Part shown: piece after piece, positions 51,802 to 61,414 of the stretch
Layout of the letters: each line of letters starts with the position of its first letter
Position numbering within the stretch: the stretch's first letter is position 1
Position numbers and translations under genes: made by a program
The notes under the pieces: model-generated
The model's database searches: none
What the model was told of the DNA's origin: nothing
What the model saw: only the letters and a program-made list of their open reading frames with translations
Assembly (NCBI RefSeq): GCF_000691225.1
Contig: NZ_JMSZ01000032.1
Span: 62,001-126,000, forward strand
Source of the DNA: Nitrincola lacisaponensis
Lineage (GTDB): Bacteria > Pseudomonadota > Gammaproteobacteria > Pseudomonadales > Balneatricaceae
Direction of reading: 5' to 3'
DNA length: 64,000 bases

Positions 51802-54486
51802 TTACTTGAGGAAATCCTGCAGGGCGGCAAGCCCTGCAGGGTCACAACTGAAGCGCTGTTGCTGCACACCGACAGCGGTTCCCTGCAAGGGGGAATCGGT
51901 TAACAGATTGCAGCCATCGAGCCAGCCGTCCGGTGCATTGATTACCACAAAATCATCTCCCATCACCCGAAAAAGCATAGCTCCAGAGCAGCGTTTTTCC
52001 AGCCATTGAGCAAAGTCTTTCAGCAGCTGATTACCTGCATGCCATCCATGCCGATGGTTAAATTCTGCAAATCCCTGCAGCAATAGTATTTGCAGCGATT
52101 GAAAGTGGACATGCATGTCTCGTTGCAACATGAATCTCAGATACTCAGCGTTATACAGCCCTGTCAGCTGATCATTGAAAAAGTAGGCAAAACGCTGGCG
52201 TTCCAGATCTGAGTCAGGCAGTTGCTCGGCCTGGTACAGGTTTTCCAGATCCAGATCTTTCAAGACAGTAACAGCGGCATCGACGACTTCCGGATCATAG
52301 TGGCTACCGGCCAGCTGTTGCAGTTCCTGCAAGGCATTGTCGACTGACTTGCGGGGCTTGTAGATACGATTGGATGTCATGGCATCAAAGGAATCGGCCA
52401 CGGCCATAATACGTGCCGGCAATGGAATATCTCCATTTCTGAGTCCCTGAGGATAGCCACTGCCATCCAGACGTTCATGATGATGGCGCATCAGCTCAGC
52501 CAGATCACGATACATCTTGATTGCAGAGAGGGTTTCATAGCCGACGGTAACATGCTGTTTAATTAACTCATATTCCAGCGGTGTCAGACTACCGGGCTTG
52601 AGCAGCACAGCATCCGGAATAATAATCTTGCCAATATCATGCAGGGTGGATGCTTTAACCAGTTGCTGCACCTGCTCTTCTGGCAGCTGCATTTTCCGGG
52701 CGATCAGCTCGGCATACTGAGCGACCCGACGGGTATGACCGGCTGTGTAGGTGTCACGTTTTTCAATCATGTCCACCATCGCCTGAATGGTTTCTTCATA
52801 ATTGCGAATTCGTGATGCCTCCGCCTGTTCACTTTCTTCCCGATGCATGAAGGCATGCATGGCAAACCCGAGATCGCCCGCCAATTGATCGAGCATGTCT
52901 ATTTCATCTTCATCAAAACCCTCGGGCCGATGGGTATACACACAGAGCATGCTGTCAGCACTTGAAAAGGCATCGGACCTGAGCGGCAACAGGACAGCAG
53001 ATGTCAGTGCCAGACTGCTCAGGTTCTGATCAGAAAACTGTTCGGGTGACAGACGTGTCAGGCTGTTAGACTCAATCGCGTGTTGAATCTGGGCCAGTAC
53101 TTCAGGTGCCTGAGTCAGTGCAACCAATTGCTCAGTCGAGCCATAAGAACTGACCAGGCGTTCAATACACTTGCCCTGCTCAGTTGTGCGTAACATCGCA
53201 ACCCAGGCAAAGCGATACTCCGGGTGGGAAACCAGACGATCACAGGCAGACTTGAGCATCTCCAGCCGATGGGTCGAGGTGATAATGATCTGGTTCACAT
53301 CCGCCACTGTTTGCACAATACTGCGCAGGTACTGCTCTCGATCCAGCAGACCTTCAATCTGTGATGTGCGCTCAGACACACGGGCTTCCAGTACGTTGTT
53401 CAGCTCACCAAGTGCGTGCTGCTGTATCTGCAGGCGACGATTAATATGTATGACGTATGCCAGCACAGCCAAACCGGTTATGGATGCCAGTAGCACCAGC
53501 AACACATAGAGCGCGTAGTGACGCAGGGTGTCGGCCAGAGTCAGATTGTTCAGGTAGGCATAGGGTTCCAGTTTCAGTTCACGCAGCAGCTCGTGAACCG
53601 GTTGATAATTTTGTGGCAGTCCCCAGCCGGCACCATCCGGTGAATGCTGATTGAGCAGATGCTCGGGTTGGGTGAACAGTGTCATGGCAACACTCAGGGC
53701 AAGACTGTCGGAAATATGAGGCAGCTTGGCCATTGGCCACTCAGGATAAAGCGTGGTGCTCAAGCGATACGGAAAGCCACTCAAGTGACGCTCGGACAGC
53801 ACAAAAAAATCGCTTTGCTGCAAACTGCCTTCCAGCTCCATCTGCTCCAGAGTGCCTGTGCGAACAAAACCGGCATCTGCTTCGCCCCTCAGCACTGCCA
53901 GAGCAACGGCGTCATGGGTGTGCAGAAATGTCAGTGAACGGAAAGATCCGGGGGCAATTCCCTGGCGTTGCAGTTCGCGCAAACCTGTCTGCCAGCCGCC
54001 AAATGACGTTTCATCGACGGCTGCAACACGTTTCCCTTTGAGGTCATTCAGTTGTCGTAATTGTGAATTATCGACACGTGAAAAAATCACGCCACCAAAA
54101 TGGTTCACCGCTATTCCATCAGGCGTGCGGGTATAGAGCGTGGCTATGGCATTGGCGCCATAGAGTTTTTCCAGATAAACAAAAATGGACGAGTTCGCAA
54201 TGATGAAGTCCACATTGCGTTGCCGTATGGCCAGGTTGATCTGATCAAATCCCAGTGGAACCAGCTGGAACTCATGTTCCGGCAACTGCTGATTCAGATG
54301 ATCCAGCATTCCTTGCCAGGTGGCCATGGCCTTGTCATCGCCCCTCAGGCTGAGTACCCCTATACGCACTGTATCTGCCTGGGCAGGAAGTGCAAAGCTG
54401 GCGCTGATAAGGCTGCACAGTAGTATTGCGAGCAGATAAAAACGAGATAGCTGATGTCCCGCATGTACACAGAATCGCTTTAACAT
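51802..54486 (-). CDS. PhnD-like sensor with GAF, HD-GYP and degenerate GGDEF domains
   Basis: An 894-residue membrane sensor. In order: signal helix (about 14-36), a periplasmic PhnD/TtrS-like binding domain (about 38-305, ending WGLPQNYQPVHELL), a helix near 325-350, coiled coil, a GAF-like domain (about 390-545), HD-GYP (about 565-765) with AGHTRRVAQYAEL, LHDIGKIIIPD and HHHERLDGSGYP, then a C-terminal GGDEF-like domain starting DQLTGLYNAEYL. The GGDEF signature site reads RVMGDDF, so cyclase activity is unlikely. HD-GYP should hydrolyse cyclic di-GMP in response to a periplasmic ligand. Confidence 0.82.
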   Translation of the reverse strand: MLKRFCVHAGHQLSRFYLLAILLCSLISASFALPAQADTVRIGVLSLRGDDKAMATWQGMLDHLNQQLPEHEFQLVPLGFDQINLAIRQRNVDFIIANSSIFVYLEKLYGANAIATLYTRTPDGIAVNHFGGVIFSRVDNSQLRQLNDLKGKRVAAVDETSFGGWQTGLRELQRQGIAPGSFRSLTFLHTHDAVALAVLRGEADAGFVRTGTLEQMELEGSLQQSDFFVLSERHLSGFPYRLSTTLYPEWPMAKLPHISDSLALSVAMTLFTQPEHLLNQHSPDGAGWGLPQNYQPVHELLRELKLEPYAYLNNLTLADTLRHYALYVLLVLLASITGLAVLAYVIHINRRLQIQQHALGELNNVLEARVSERTSQIEGLLDREQYLRSIVQTVADVNQIIITSTHRLEMLKSACDRLVSHPEYRFAWVAMLRTTEQGKCIERLVSSYGSTEQLVALTQAPEVLAQIQHAIESNSLTRLSPEQFSDQNLSSLALTSAVLLPLRSDAFSSADSMLCVYTHRPEGFDEDEIDMLDQLAGDLGFAMHAFMHREESEQAEASRIRNYEETIQAMVDMIEKRDTYTAGHTRRVAQYAELIARKMQLPEEQVQQLVKASTLHDIGKIIIPDAVLLKPGSLTPLEYELIKQHVTVGYETLSAIKMYRDLAELMRHHHERLDGSGYPQGLRNGDIPLPARIMAVADSFDAMTSNRIYKPRKSVDNALQELQQLAGSHYDPEVVDAAVTVLKDLDLENLYQAEQLPDSDLERQRFAYFFNDQLTGLYNAEYLRFMLQRDMHVHFQSLQILLLQGFAEFNHRHGWHAGNQLLKDFAQWLEKRCSGAMLFRVMGDDFVVINAPDGWLDGCNLLTDSPLQGTAVGVQQQRFSCDPAGLAALQDFLK
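51816..51840. terminator. Hairpin at the junction of convergent genes
   Basis: A perfect ten-base stem pairs CCTGCAGGGC (51816-51825) with GCCCTGCAGG (51831-51840). It lies 23 bases after the jetC-like stop and within the last codons of the opposite-strand sensor gene. No T-run follows. Confidence 0.5.
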
Positions 54487-54573
54487 CCCGGCAGACCTTA
54501 GACCGAAGTCATTCAGAGGTGAGTCACTGGCTGTCAGTATAAAGCACTTATACCTGCGATAAAAACAGGGTTA

Positions 54574-55215
54574 TTAAAGTTTGATCAAATCACTGCGTAA
54601 AGATTGCTTTGGCGGCTCGGTGGTTAAATCGCATCGATAGATATGACGCCCGTCCAGGGCAAGGTGTACCTGGTTATCTTGTTGTTCAACCTGCCAGCGC
54701 CAGGGTTCGGTACTCAGTGATAACAGCGTACTGTGAAAGCTCGGCAAGGGTGGAGCACACAGAGCTTGCCAGTCACAGTATTGACCATCTCTTAAACGGC
54801 GTGCCAGTGCTTCAGGCGTCAGCCCGGTGTGATTGTTTCTGTGCAGCAAGGGTTCCAGGCGGGGTTCGCGGGCAAAGCTTTTGCGCACACTCAGGTCACT
54901 GGGCAATTTAAAGGGTGTGTTGTCACGAACATTGGTGTTGAAATCCAGACTTTCCAACCCTTCAATCACGCAGGACAGACGCCAGCCACAGCCTTTGATC
55001 AGTTGCCAGGCAGGCTCCAGGCTTGAGCGGGCACCCAGCGTATAGCGTACCGGGTTGGCCTGTTCGGGCTGAAAACAGGTCAGCTGTAAAAAAGTGCTTT
55101 GAAAATCCACCAATACCGCGGGTGTTTCGACCAGACAATAGGGATGCTCCCGCCTGAAAAAGCTCAGCCAGTCTTCACGGGACTCAAGAGAGGGCAGTAC
55201 ACGAATCAACATCAT
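54574..55215 (-). CDS. Conserved-looking protein of unknown function
   Basis: A 213-residue soluble protein. I recognise no family. It has no signal peptide or membrane segment, a single HRNNHTGLTPEALARRLRDG stretch and many Trp, Cys and Arg residues (GCGWRLSCVIEGLES, QYCDWQAL). The start is uncertain: ATG 55215 or 55212, or TTG 55230; none has a strong ribosome site. It is divergent from the beta-barrel gene. Function unknown. Confidence 0.55.
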   Translation of the reverse strand: MMLIRVLPSLESREDWLSFFRREHPYCLVETPAVLVDFQSTFLQLTCFQPEQANPVRYTLGARSSLEPAWQLIKGCGWRLSCVIEGLESLDFNTNVRDNTPFKLPSDLSVRKSFAREPRLEPLLHRNNHTGLTPEALARRLRDGQYCDWQALCAPPLPSFHSTLLSLSTEPWRWQVEQQDNQVHLALDGRHIYRCDLTTEPPKQSLRSDLIKL

Positions 55216-55328
55216 CGCATTGTAACTCAATCACGGCAGTATGAGCAGCGTGAAACTCAGCGGCGTGGGTTTTGTCGAATAGCGGTTGGGCAGGGTATAC
55301 TGTCAGGCAGGATTATCAGGAGCGTATC

Positions 55329-55886
55329 ATGTTAAAACGTGTGTCTTGGTTTGCGGTAGCGGCGATGGCTACCGCTGGTTTTTCAGCGAATGTGCAGGCT
55401 GATGCCGGTCATATCTGGTCACAGGGTGGTGAATTGCTGGTGCAGACTTCTTTTTTCACCCGTCACTACAGCAAGGACCCGGATCATAACGAAAATCAGC
55501 GTTTGATCAACCTGGAGTGGACCTTCGCTGAAACCGACAATGTCAATGTACAGCGCCCTTCAGGCGGTGACTGGCGCGATGATATTCGTTGGCTGGTCGG
55601 TGCCGGAACATTCAAAAACTCTTTTGATCAGCGCAGTACCTATGTGTATGGCGGTGGACGCTATGACTATTATGATACCGAGACCACGCGCGCCTACGCC
55701 AAGGTGACAGCGGGTTTGTTACACGGTTACCGTGGTGAGTACCGCGATAAAATTCCGATGAACCGCTTTGGTGTCGCCCCCGCGATTCTGCCTGCCTTTG
55801 GTGTGGAGCACCATCGTGTCAACCTGGAGATGATTCCTTTCGGGACCGCCGGGGTGATGTTTAATATTGGTTACGTATTCCGTTAA
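55329..55886 (+). CDS. Putative outer-membrane beta-barrel protein
   Basis: A 185-residue protein with a signal peptide (FAVAAMATAGFSANVQADA). The mature part is rich in aromatic and Gly residues, with strand-like repeats: YSKDPDHNENQRLINLEW, STYVYGGGRYDYY, AYAKVTAGLLHGYRGEY, ending in Tyr-Val-Phe-Arg as outer-membrane barrels do. Such proteins have been labelled 'sn-glycerol-3-phosphate transporter' in databases; that label is doubtful. AGGAG lies nine bases before the ATG. Function is unknown. Confidence 0.7.
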   Translation: MLKRVSWFAVAAMATAGFSANVQADAGHIWSQGGELLVQTSFFTRHYSKDPDHNENQRLINLEWTFAETDNVNVQRPSGGDWRDDIRWLVGAGTFKNSFDQRSTYVYGGGRYDYYDTETTRAYAKVTAGLLHGYRGEYRDKIPMNRFGVAPAILPAFGVEHHRVNLEMIPFGTAGVMFNIGYVFR

Positions 55887-55905
55887 TGGCCAGGAGTTGT
55901 TACCT

Positions 55906-57231
55906 ATGACGGATGTTCTGTTCCCGTTGGAGCAGCATCCGCTGCGCCCGGCACTCTACGATGAGTTGCACTCACGCCCGTTTCAGGTGATCCCCTGTCC
56001 GGCGCGTATTACCCATCTGGCGTTGCTGACCACGCCTGAACAAAGTCAGGCCCAGTTTGAACACCTGTGTGAACTGCATCAATTGATGGGGTTGCCTGAG
56101 CCGGAGGAAGAGGTTCGCTGCTATGAAAAGGACTTTGGTCATTTTCGTATCCGCCGTGAACAGCACATGGAGTTCGCCTCCTATACCTTCATTAATCTGT
56201 CACCTGCCGCTGAAGATGAAGCGTTGTTTGCTCAAACCGGTATCAGTCCATTGCCGGACGGTTGGCTGGCAAGGCTTCAGGGTCAGGCAGTTGCAGCATT
56301 TCATTTACAGCTGCAGGACTCGGATTCAGGCCCTGAAGCCGATATCCAGATGATACGCCCAGCGTTTGAAGGCATGCGCCTGGTCGGTAGTTGCCCACAA
56401 AATGGCAGTGCCCGGGTGTGGGGCAGTTTCCGTATGCACAGTGATGGTTTTGGGCGTTTTCTGGTACTGAACCACCGCATGTCCAACAGCCAGCTGGGAC
56501 GCCTGACACAACGTTTGCTGGAGATTGAAACCTACCGCCTGATGTCCTTGCTGGCGGTCAATCTGGCACGGGATATTGCGCCTGACCTGACTGAAATGGA
56601 TCAGCAGCTGGCGCGTATTACCCAGGACCTGGCAGATAACAATCAGGTGGATGAACGGGCCATACTGGCAGAACTGACCGATATGGCGGCCCGTATCGAA
56701 GCCTTCCGGGCACGCTCCACCTTCCGTTTCTCGGCTACTCGTGCCTATCACCGTCTGGTGCTGACCCGTTTGGAAGAGTTACGCGAAGATGAAGTGTCCG
56801 GGCATCTGACGATTCGGGAATTTATGACCCGCCGACTGACGCCCGCGGTGAAAACCTGTGAATCGGTCGGCTATCGTCTTGAAGATTTGTCGCGTCGAGT
56901 GGACCGTGCATCCGATATGATGCGAACCCGCGTGGAATTGTCGATACAGCACCAGAATCAGACCCTGCTCAGCTCCATGGACAAGCGTTCCCAGGTACAG
57001 CTGATGATGCAGCATACTGTTGAAGGTCTTTCGGTTGTGGCGATCAGTTACTATCTGGTAGGGCTGCTCAAGTACTTGATTGATGCGGTCTATGGTGTCG
57101 GTATTCATTTTGACAAAGCGCTGGTTACGGGGGCGATGATACCGCTGGTGGTGTTTCTGGTCTGGTTCAGTGTACGGCGCATCCACTATCACTTTATGAA
57201 ATTGGCTGAAAAGAAACAGGATCTATCATGA
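55906..57231 (+). CDS. DUF3422 family membrane protein
   Basis: A 441-residue protein. FPLEQHPLRPALYDELHSRP at the N-terminus is the DUF3422 hallmark, followed by IRREQHMEFASYTF. It ends with two helices (GLSVVAISYYLVGLLKYL and ALVTGAMIPLVVFLVWFSV). The middle is helical and possibly coiled. CAGGAG precedes ATG 55906 by nine bases. Its stop overlaps the bolA start by four bases, so the two are coupled. Function is not established. Confidence 0.82.
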   Translation: MTDVLFPLEQHPLRPALYDELHSRPFQVIPCPARITHLALLTTPEQSQAQFEHLCELHQLMGLPEPEEEVRCYEKDFGHFRIRREQHMEFASYTFINLSPAAEDEALFAQTGISPLPDGWLARLQGQAVAAFHLQLQDSDSGPEADIQMIRPAFEGMRLVGSCPQNGSARVWGSFRMHSDGFGRFLVLNHRMSNSQLGRLTQRLLEIETYRLMSLLAVNLARDIAPDLTEMDQQLARITQDLADNNQVDERAILAELTDMAARIEAFRARSTFRFSATRAYHRLVLTRLEELREDEVSGHLTIREFMTRRLTPAVKTCESVGYRLEDLSRRVDRASDMMRTRVELSIQHQNQTLLSSMDKRSQVQLMMQHTVEGLSVVAISYYLVGLLKYLIDAVYGVGIHFDKALVTGAMIPLVVFLVWFSVRRIHYHFMKLAEKKQDLS

Positions 57232-57539
57232 GTGTTGCAGAACGTCTGGAAACCCTGGTGCGTAATGGTATGCAGGTCGAGATGCTGAAGTTGGAAAATG
57301 AAAGTCATATGCATGCCGGTCCGGCGACTGAAAGTCATTTCAAGCTGGCGCTGGTCAGCCCTGATTTTGAAGGTCAGCCGAAAGTACGCCGGCATCAGCA
57401 GGTGTATGGCCTGGTGGCTGAACTGATGCAAAATCCCATTCATGCGTTGGCATTGCACCTGTATACACCACAGGAGTGGCAAGCGCAGCAAGGGCAGATA
57501 CCGGCATCGCCGAACTGCAAAGGTGCGGCAAAGCACTGA
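57228..57539 (+). CDS. bolA: BolA-family protein
   Basis: A 103-residue protein. ENESHMHAGPATESHFKLAL contains the invariant-His BolA core, followed by HQQVYGLVAELMQNPIHAL. BolA-type proteins form complexes with monothiol glutaredoxins carrying iron-sulfur clusters and act in stress responses and cell shape. The C-terminal tail (QQGQIPASPNCKGAAKH) contains a Cys. It overlaps the DUF3422 gene. Confidence 0.87.
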   Translation: MSVAERLETLVRNGMQVEMLKLENESHMHAGPATESHFKLALVSPDFEGQPKVRRHQQVYGLVAELMQNPIHALALHLYTPQEWQAQQGQIPASPNCKGAAKH

Positions 57540-57548
57540 CAGTTGAAG

Positions 57549-57576
57549 CCTTCGCCTGTGTTCGTACAGGCGAAGG
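57549..57576. terminator. Bidirectional terminator hairpin between bolA and aroA
   Basis: A perfect 11-base stem pairs CCTTCGCCTGT (57549-57559) with ACAGGCGAAGG (57566-57576), six-base loop. It lies between the convergent bolA and aroA genes. Confidence 0.75.
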
Positions 57577-57586
57577 TCAGCGAAAT

Positions 57587-58870
57587 TTAGCGGGTGATCT
57601 GACGGAACAGATCAAAGTATTCAGGGAAGGTCTTCCGGGTGCAACCCGGATCATTAATCGTGATTGCCGCATCACCGAAAGCAGCCAGTGAGAAGCACAT
57701 GGCCATGCGGTGATCATCATAGGTATCGATACTGGCCGGAGTCAGTCGGGCAGGGGGGGTGATCTCAATAAAATCCTCACCTTCCACAACACTGGCACCC
57801 ACCTTACGCAGCTCGGTTGCCATGGCACTGAGCCGGTCTGTTTCCTTCACCCGCCAGTTATACACATTACGAATCGCTGTCGGGCCTTCGGCGAACAGCG
57901 CTGTGGTCGCAATGGTCATGGCGGCATCGGGAATGGCATTCAGATCCAGATCCACCCCTTTCAGGTGACTGCCACGGCTGACCTCAATCCAGGTGGGACC
58001 GTAGGTAACCTGAGCACCCATTTTTCCGAGTACTTCGGCAAAGGCTTTGTCGCCCTGCACACTGTCAGCGCCAACACCATAAACGCGAACCTTGCCACCG
58101 GCGATGGCTGCTGCCGCCAGAAAGTAGGATGCAGATGAGGCATCACCCTCCACCATCACTTCACCCGGTGAACGGTAGGTCTGGTTTCCGCGAATAAAGA
58201 AACGCGCATAGTTCTCATTATCGACTTTGATGCCAAACAGTTGCATACTGTGCAGCGTAATGTCGATATAGGGTTTGGACACCAGTTCGCCTTCCACGTC
58301 GATGGTCAAATCGCCATTGGCCAGGGGCGCTGCCATCAGCAAAGCGGTCAGGAACTGACTGGAAATATTACCGCGAATGCTGACAGTGCCACCACGAAGG
58401 CCTTGAGCATGCAAGGTCAGCGGAGGATAGCCTTCCTCTTTGAGGTAGGTGACCTCGGCACCCAGAGGGCGCAGCGCATCGACCAGATCACGAATCGGGC
58501 GCTCAGACATGCGAGGCTCACCCGTCAGTGTGAAGTCACCCTGACCCAGACACAAGGCAGCACAGAGCGGCCGCATGGCGGTTCCGGCATTACCCAGAAA
58601 AAGTTCCAGCGCCTGATCTGTCCGGAAAGGTTTGCCCGTACCCTTGACGGTACAGCTACGCCGATCATCGGATAGCGTGTAGTCCACGCCCAGCAGTTGC
58701 AGTGCATTCAGCATATGTCTGACGTCATCACTGTCCAGCAGGTTGGTAATACGGGTTTCACCTTCTGCCAGAGCCGCCAGTAACAGCAAGCGGTTAGACA
58801 GGCTTTTGGAACCGGGAAGTTGTACATCGCCTTCGGCGTGGCTAAGAGGATCGAGTGTCAGGCTGTCCAT
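57587..58870 (-). CDS. aroA: 5-enolpyruvylshikimate-3-phosphate synthase
   Basis: A 427-residue enzyme, the same length as E. coli Aro[21 protein letters not shown] near residues 18-37, [13 protein letters not shown] near 90-102 and [20 protein letters not shown] are the active-site blocks of class I EPSP synthases. It transfers enolpyruvate to shikimate 3-phosphate in the aromatic amino acid pathway. ATG 58870 gives the standard N-terminus. The Gly in GNAGTAM (class I, glyphosate-binding) is present. Confidence 0.95.
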   Translation of the reverse strand: MDSLTLDPLSHAEGDVQLPGSKSLSNRLLLLAALAEGETRITNLLDSDDVRHMLNALQLLGVDYTLSDDRRSCTVKGTGKPFRTDQALELFLGNAGTAMRPLCAALCLGQGDFTLTGEPRMSERPIRDLVDALRPLGAEVTYLKEEGYPPLTLHAQGLRGGTVSIRGNISSQFLTALLMAAPLANGDLTIDVEGELVSKPYIDITLHSMQLFGIKVDNENYARFFIRGNQTYRSPGEVMVEGDASSASYFLAAAAIAGGKVRVYGVGADSVQGDKAFAEVLGKMGAQVTYGPTWIEVSRGSHLKGVDLDLNAIPDAAMTIATTALFAEGPTAIRNVYNWRVKETDRLSAMATELRKVGASVVEGEDFIEITPPARLTPASIDTYDDHRMAMCFSLAAFGDAAITINDPGCTRKTFPEYFDLFRQITR

Positions 58871-58987
58871 GGTGATGATCGGTTTCTTCTGAGTGAAATA
58901 GTGATTGCAAGAAAGCGGATAAACTACCATTTTTTACCCGGCGGAGCGAGGATTGCGCGCTTCATCCCGGCAACAAGGAGACATCGT

Positions 58988-60799
58988 TTGGAAGGGCAAA
59001 GCGTCACTGAAGGACAAAAACTCTATACCTGGCAGTCGATCTTGCAGGTCGCCCTTAAACACCGCCGTGAGTTGGTCATGGCAAATATCATTGCACTGCT
59101 GGCGGCTGTCGCTGCGGTGCCAGTGCCGCTGCTCATGCCATTACTGGTTGATGAAGTGCTGCTGGATCAACCGGCAACCCTGGTGGCGGCTGTTAACCAG
59201 TTGGTGCCTGCAGAATGGCAGGGGCCTGCGATCTATATCTTCTCGGTGTTTGCACTGACCGTGCTGCTGCGTGTGACTGCACTGTTACTGAATGTCTGGC
59301 AGGCCCGGCAGTTCACGATCATTTCCAAAGACCTGATTTTTCGCATCCGACGCTCATTACTGAATCACCTTCAGCGTATCTCCATGGCTGAATATGAAAC
59401 CCTGGGAAGTGGTCGGGTTGCATCACATTTTGTCACCGACCTGGATACAGTCGACCGCTTTATTGGCAGCTCCATCAGCCGGCTGCTGGTGGCCGTGCTG
59501 TCGATACTGGGTACCGCCATTATCCTGCTGTGGATGCACTGGCAGCTGGCGCTGTTTATCCTGTTGCTCAACCCGTTTGTGATCTGGCTGACCATGGTGA
59601 TAGGCAAGCGGGTAAAGGATCTGAAGAAGCAGGAAAACCTGTCCTATGAAGTGTTTCAGGGCGCCTTGACCGAAACCCTGGATGCGATCCAGCAGATCCG
59701 TGCCAGTAATCGTGAACGCCACTATCTGATGCGCCTGATCGACGGCGCGCGAGATGTTCGTAATCACTCCAGTCGTTTCGAATGGCAGTCAGATGCGGCC
59801 AGTCGTTTCAGCTTCCTGGTGTTCCTGATAGGTTTCGACCTGTTCCGCTCTGTGGCGATGCTGATGGTGCTCTTCTCGGATCTGTCGATAGGACAGATGA
59901 TGGCCGTCTTTGGCTACCTCTGGTTTATGATAGGTCCCGTTCAGGAAATTCTGGGTATTCAGTATGCCTGGTTTGCCGCCAATGCAGCACTGGGTCGCGT
60001 CAACCGCTTGATCGCCCTGAAAGAAGAACCTCAGTATCCGGCACTTAAAGACCCGTTTGCGGGTCATACAGGTGTACAGCTGGAGCTGGATAATATCCAT
60101 TTCAGCTACAGTCCGGGTCAGGAAGTGTTACGTGGCATCAGCCTGAGTATTCCGGCGGGACAAAAAGTTGCACTGGTCGGTGCCAGTGGTGGCGGCAAGT
60201 CAACCTTGATTCAGGTGATTCTGGGGCTTTATCCTGCCGAGCAGGGTGATGTGCGCTTTAACGGCATATCGGTGCGTGAGACAGGCTTTGAACAGGTGCG
60301 TGAACATGTGGCGACCGTACTGCAGCAGCCTGCCCTGTTTAATGGCACAGTGCGGGACAATCTGCTGATGGGGAAAACCTACACAGATGCGCAATGCTGG
60401 GAAGCTCTGAGGGTTGCACAGCTGGAAGACTTTGTCCGTGATGAGCTGCCAGAGCAGCTGGAGACACGCGTAGGGCGTCAGGGTGTGCGTCTGTCCGGTG
60501 GGCAGCGGCAGCGACTGGCGATTGCCCGCATGGTGTTGAGTGATCCGGCGGTGGTGATTCTGGATGAAGCCACCTCAGCACTGGATACCGAGACAGAAGC
60601 GCGGCTGCATCAGGCACTGCAGGATTTTCTGAAAAACCGGACCACCCTGATCGTGGCCCATCGTCTCAGTGCCGTCAAACAGGCCGACAAGGTGTATGTG
60701 TTTGAAGACGGACAGATTGCCGAACAGGGAAGTCATGAAGAACTGATACAAGAGCAGGGGCTCTATCAGAAACTCTATGGTACGCATCAGCAGGTTTAA
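58988..60799 (+). CDS. ABC exporter with fused membrane and ATPase domains
   Basis: A 603-residue type IV exporter (MsbA-like architecture). Six helices lie in residues about 25-325, then the ATPase domain: Walker A GASGGGKS near 399, Q-loop VLQQPALFNG, signature LSGGQRQRLAIAR and Walker B VVILDEATSALDTE. TTG at 58988 is the chosen start: AAGGAG at 58975-58980 lies seven bases upstream. An open frame extends further but overlaps aroA. The substrate is unknown; lipid or drug export are family possibilities. Confidence 0.85.
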   Translation: MEGQSVTEGQKLYTWQSILQVALKHRRELVMANIIALLAAVAAVPVPLLMPLLVDEVLLDQPATLVAAVNQLVPAEWQGPAIYIFSVFALTVLLRVTALLLNVWQARQFTIISKDLIFRIRRSLLNHLQRISMAEYETLGSGRVASHFVTDLDTVDRFIGSSISRLLVAVLSILGTAIILLWMHWQLALFILLLNPFVIWLTMVIGKRVKDLKKQENLSYEVFQGALTETLDAIQQIRASNRERHYLMRLIDGARDVRNHSSRFEWQSDAASRFSFLVFLIGFDLFRSVAMLMVLFSDLSIGQMMAVFGYLWFMIGPVQEILGIQYAWFAANAALGRVNRLIALKEEPQYPALKDPFAGHTGVQLELDNIHFSYSPGQEVLRGISLSIPAGQKVALVGASGGGKSTLIQVILGLYPAEQGDVRFNGISVRETGFEQVREHVATVLQQPALFNGTVRDNLLMGKTYTDAQCWEALRVAQLEDFVRDELPEQLETRVGRQGVRLSGGQRQRLAIARMVLSDPAVVILDEATSALDTETEARLHQALQDFLKNRTTLIVAHRLSAVKQADKVYVFEDGQIAEQGSHEELIQEQGLYQKLYGTHQQV

Positions 60800-60897
60800 G
60801 TAAAAAATGGCTGTCGCTCATATGGCGTTCAGCTTGGAACCGTTAAGATAGTCTAAGATAAATCTATACAAGCCAAACAGCGCTTAGGAGACATGCT

Positions 60898-61368
60898 ATG
60901 AACAAAAAAACCGCAATCGCTTTGACACTGCTGCTCAGTGGTGCGGTGCTGACCGGTTGTGCACAGTCAACACTGACAGGCACCAGCTACAGCCGTGGTG
61001 AGGCCCGTCAGGCACAAAGCGTACAGATGGGACGTGTTGAATCGCTTGTACCGGTGGTGATTGAGGGTCGTACTGATGGTATTGTCGGTGCAGGTACCGG
61101 TGCCGTAATTGGTGGTGTTGCCGGTCATCAGGTGGGCGGTGGTACAGGGCGTCAGCTTGCGACCGTTCTTGGTGCCGTTGCTGGTGGTGTTGCCGGACAG
61201 CGTGTTGAAGAAATGACCAGCCGCCGTCAGGGTGTGGAAATCACCGTGCGTCTGGATAATGGTTCCTTGGTTTCAGTTGTACAGGAAGTGGATCAGAACC
61301 AGGTCTTCAGCCCAGGTGATCGCGTTCGCGTTCTGGGACAGGGCAGCACAATGCGTGTGACCTACTAA
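60898..61368 (+). CDS. Glycine-zipper outer-membrane lipoprotein (SlyB/Pcp type)
   Basis: A 156-residue lipoprotein with lipobox LTGC (Cys21). The GAGTGAVIGGVAGHQVGGGTG repeat, given here by its positions about 62-82, and LGAVAGGVAGQRVEEM form the 2TM glycine zipper of the SlyB/Pcp family; a C-terminal domain with GVEITVRLDNGSLVSVVQ follows. It is thought to support outer-membrane integrity. AGGAG lies before the ATG. Confidence 0.87.
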   Translation: MNKKTAIALTLLLSGAVLTGCAQSTLTGTSYSRGEARQAQSVQMGRVESLVPVVIEGRTDGIVGAGTGAVIGGVAGHQVGGGTGRQLATVLGAVAGGVAGQRVEEMTSRRQGVEITVRLDNGSLVSVVQEVDQNQVFSPGDRVRVLGQGSTMRVTY

Positions 61369-61377
61369 CCTGTGACA

Positions 61378-61408
61378 GGGTGACCGTCCGCAGCGCGGGC
61401 GATCACCC
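61378..61408. terminator. Terminator hairpin between lipoprotein and UPF0149 genes
   Basis: A 14-base stem with one mismatch and one G-T pair joins 61378-61391 to 61395-61408, then CGAATTTT. It lies between the convergent genes and probably ends the lipoprotein transcript. Confidence 0.6.
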
Positions 61409-61414
61409 CGAATT

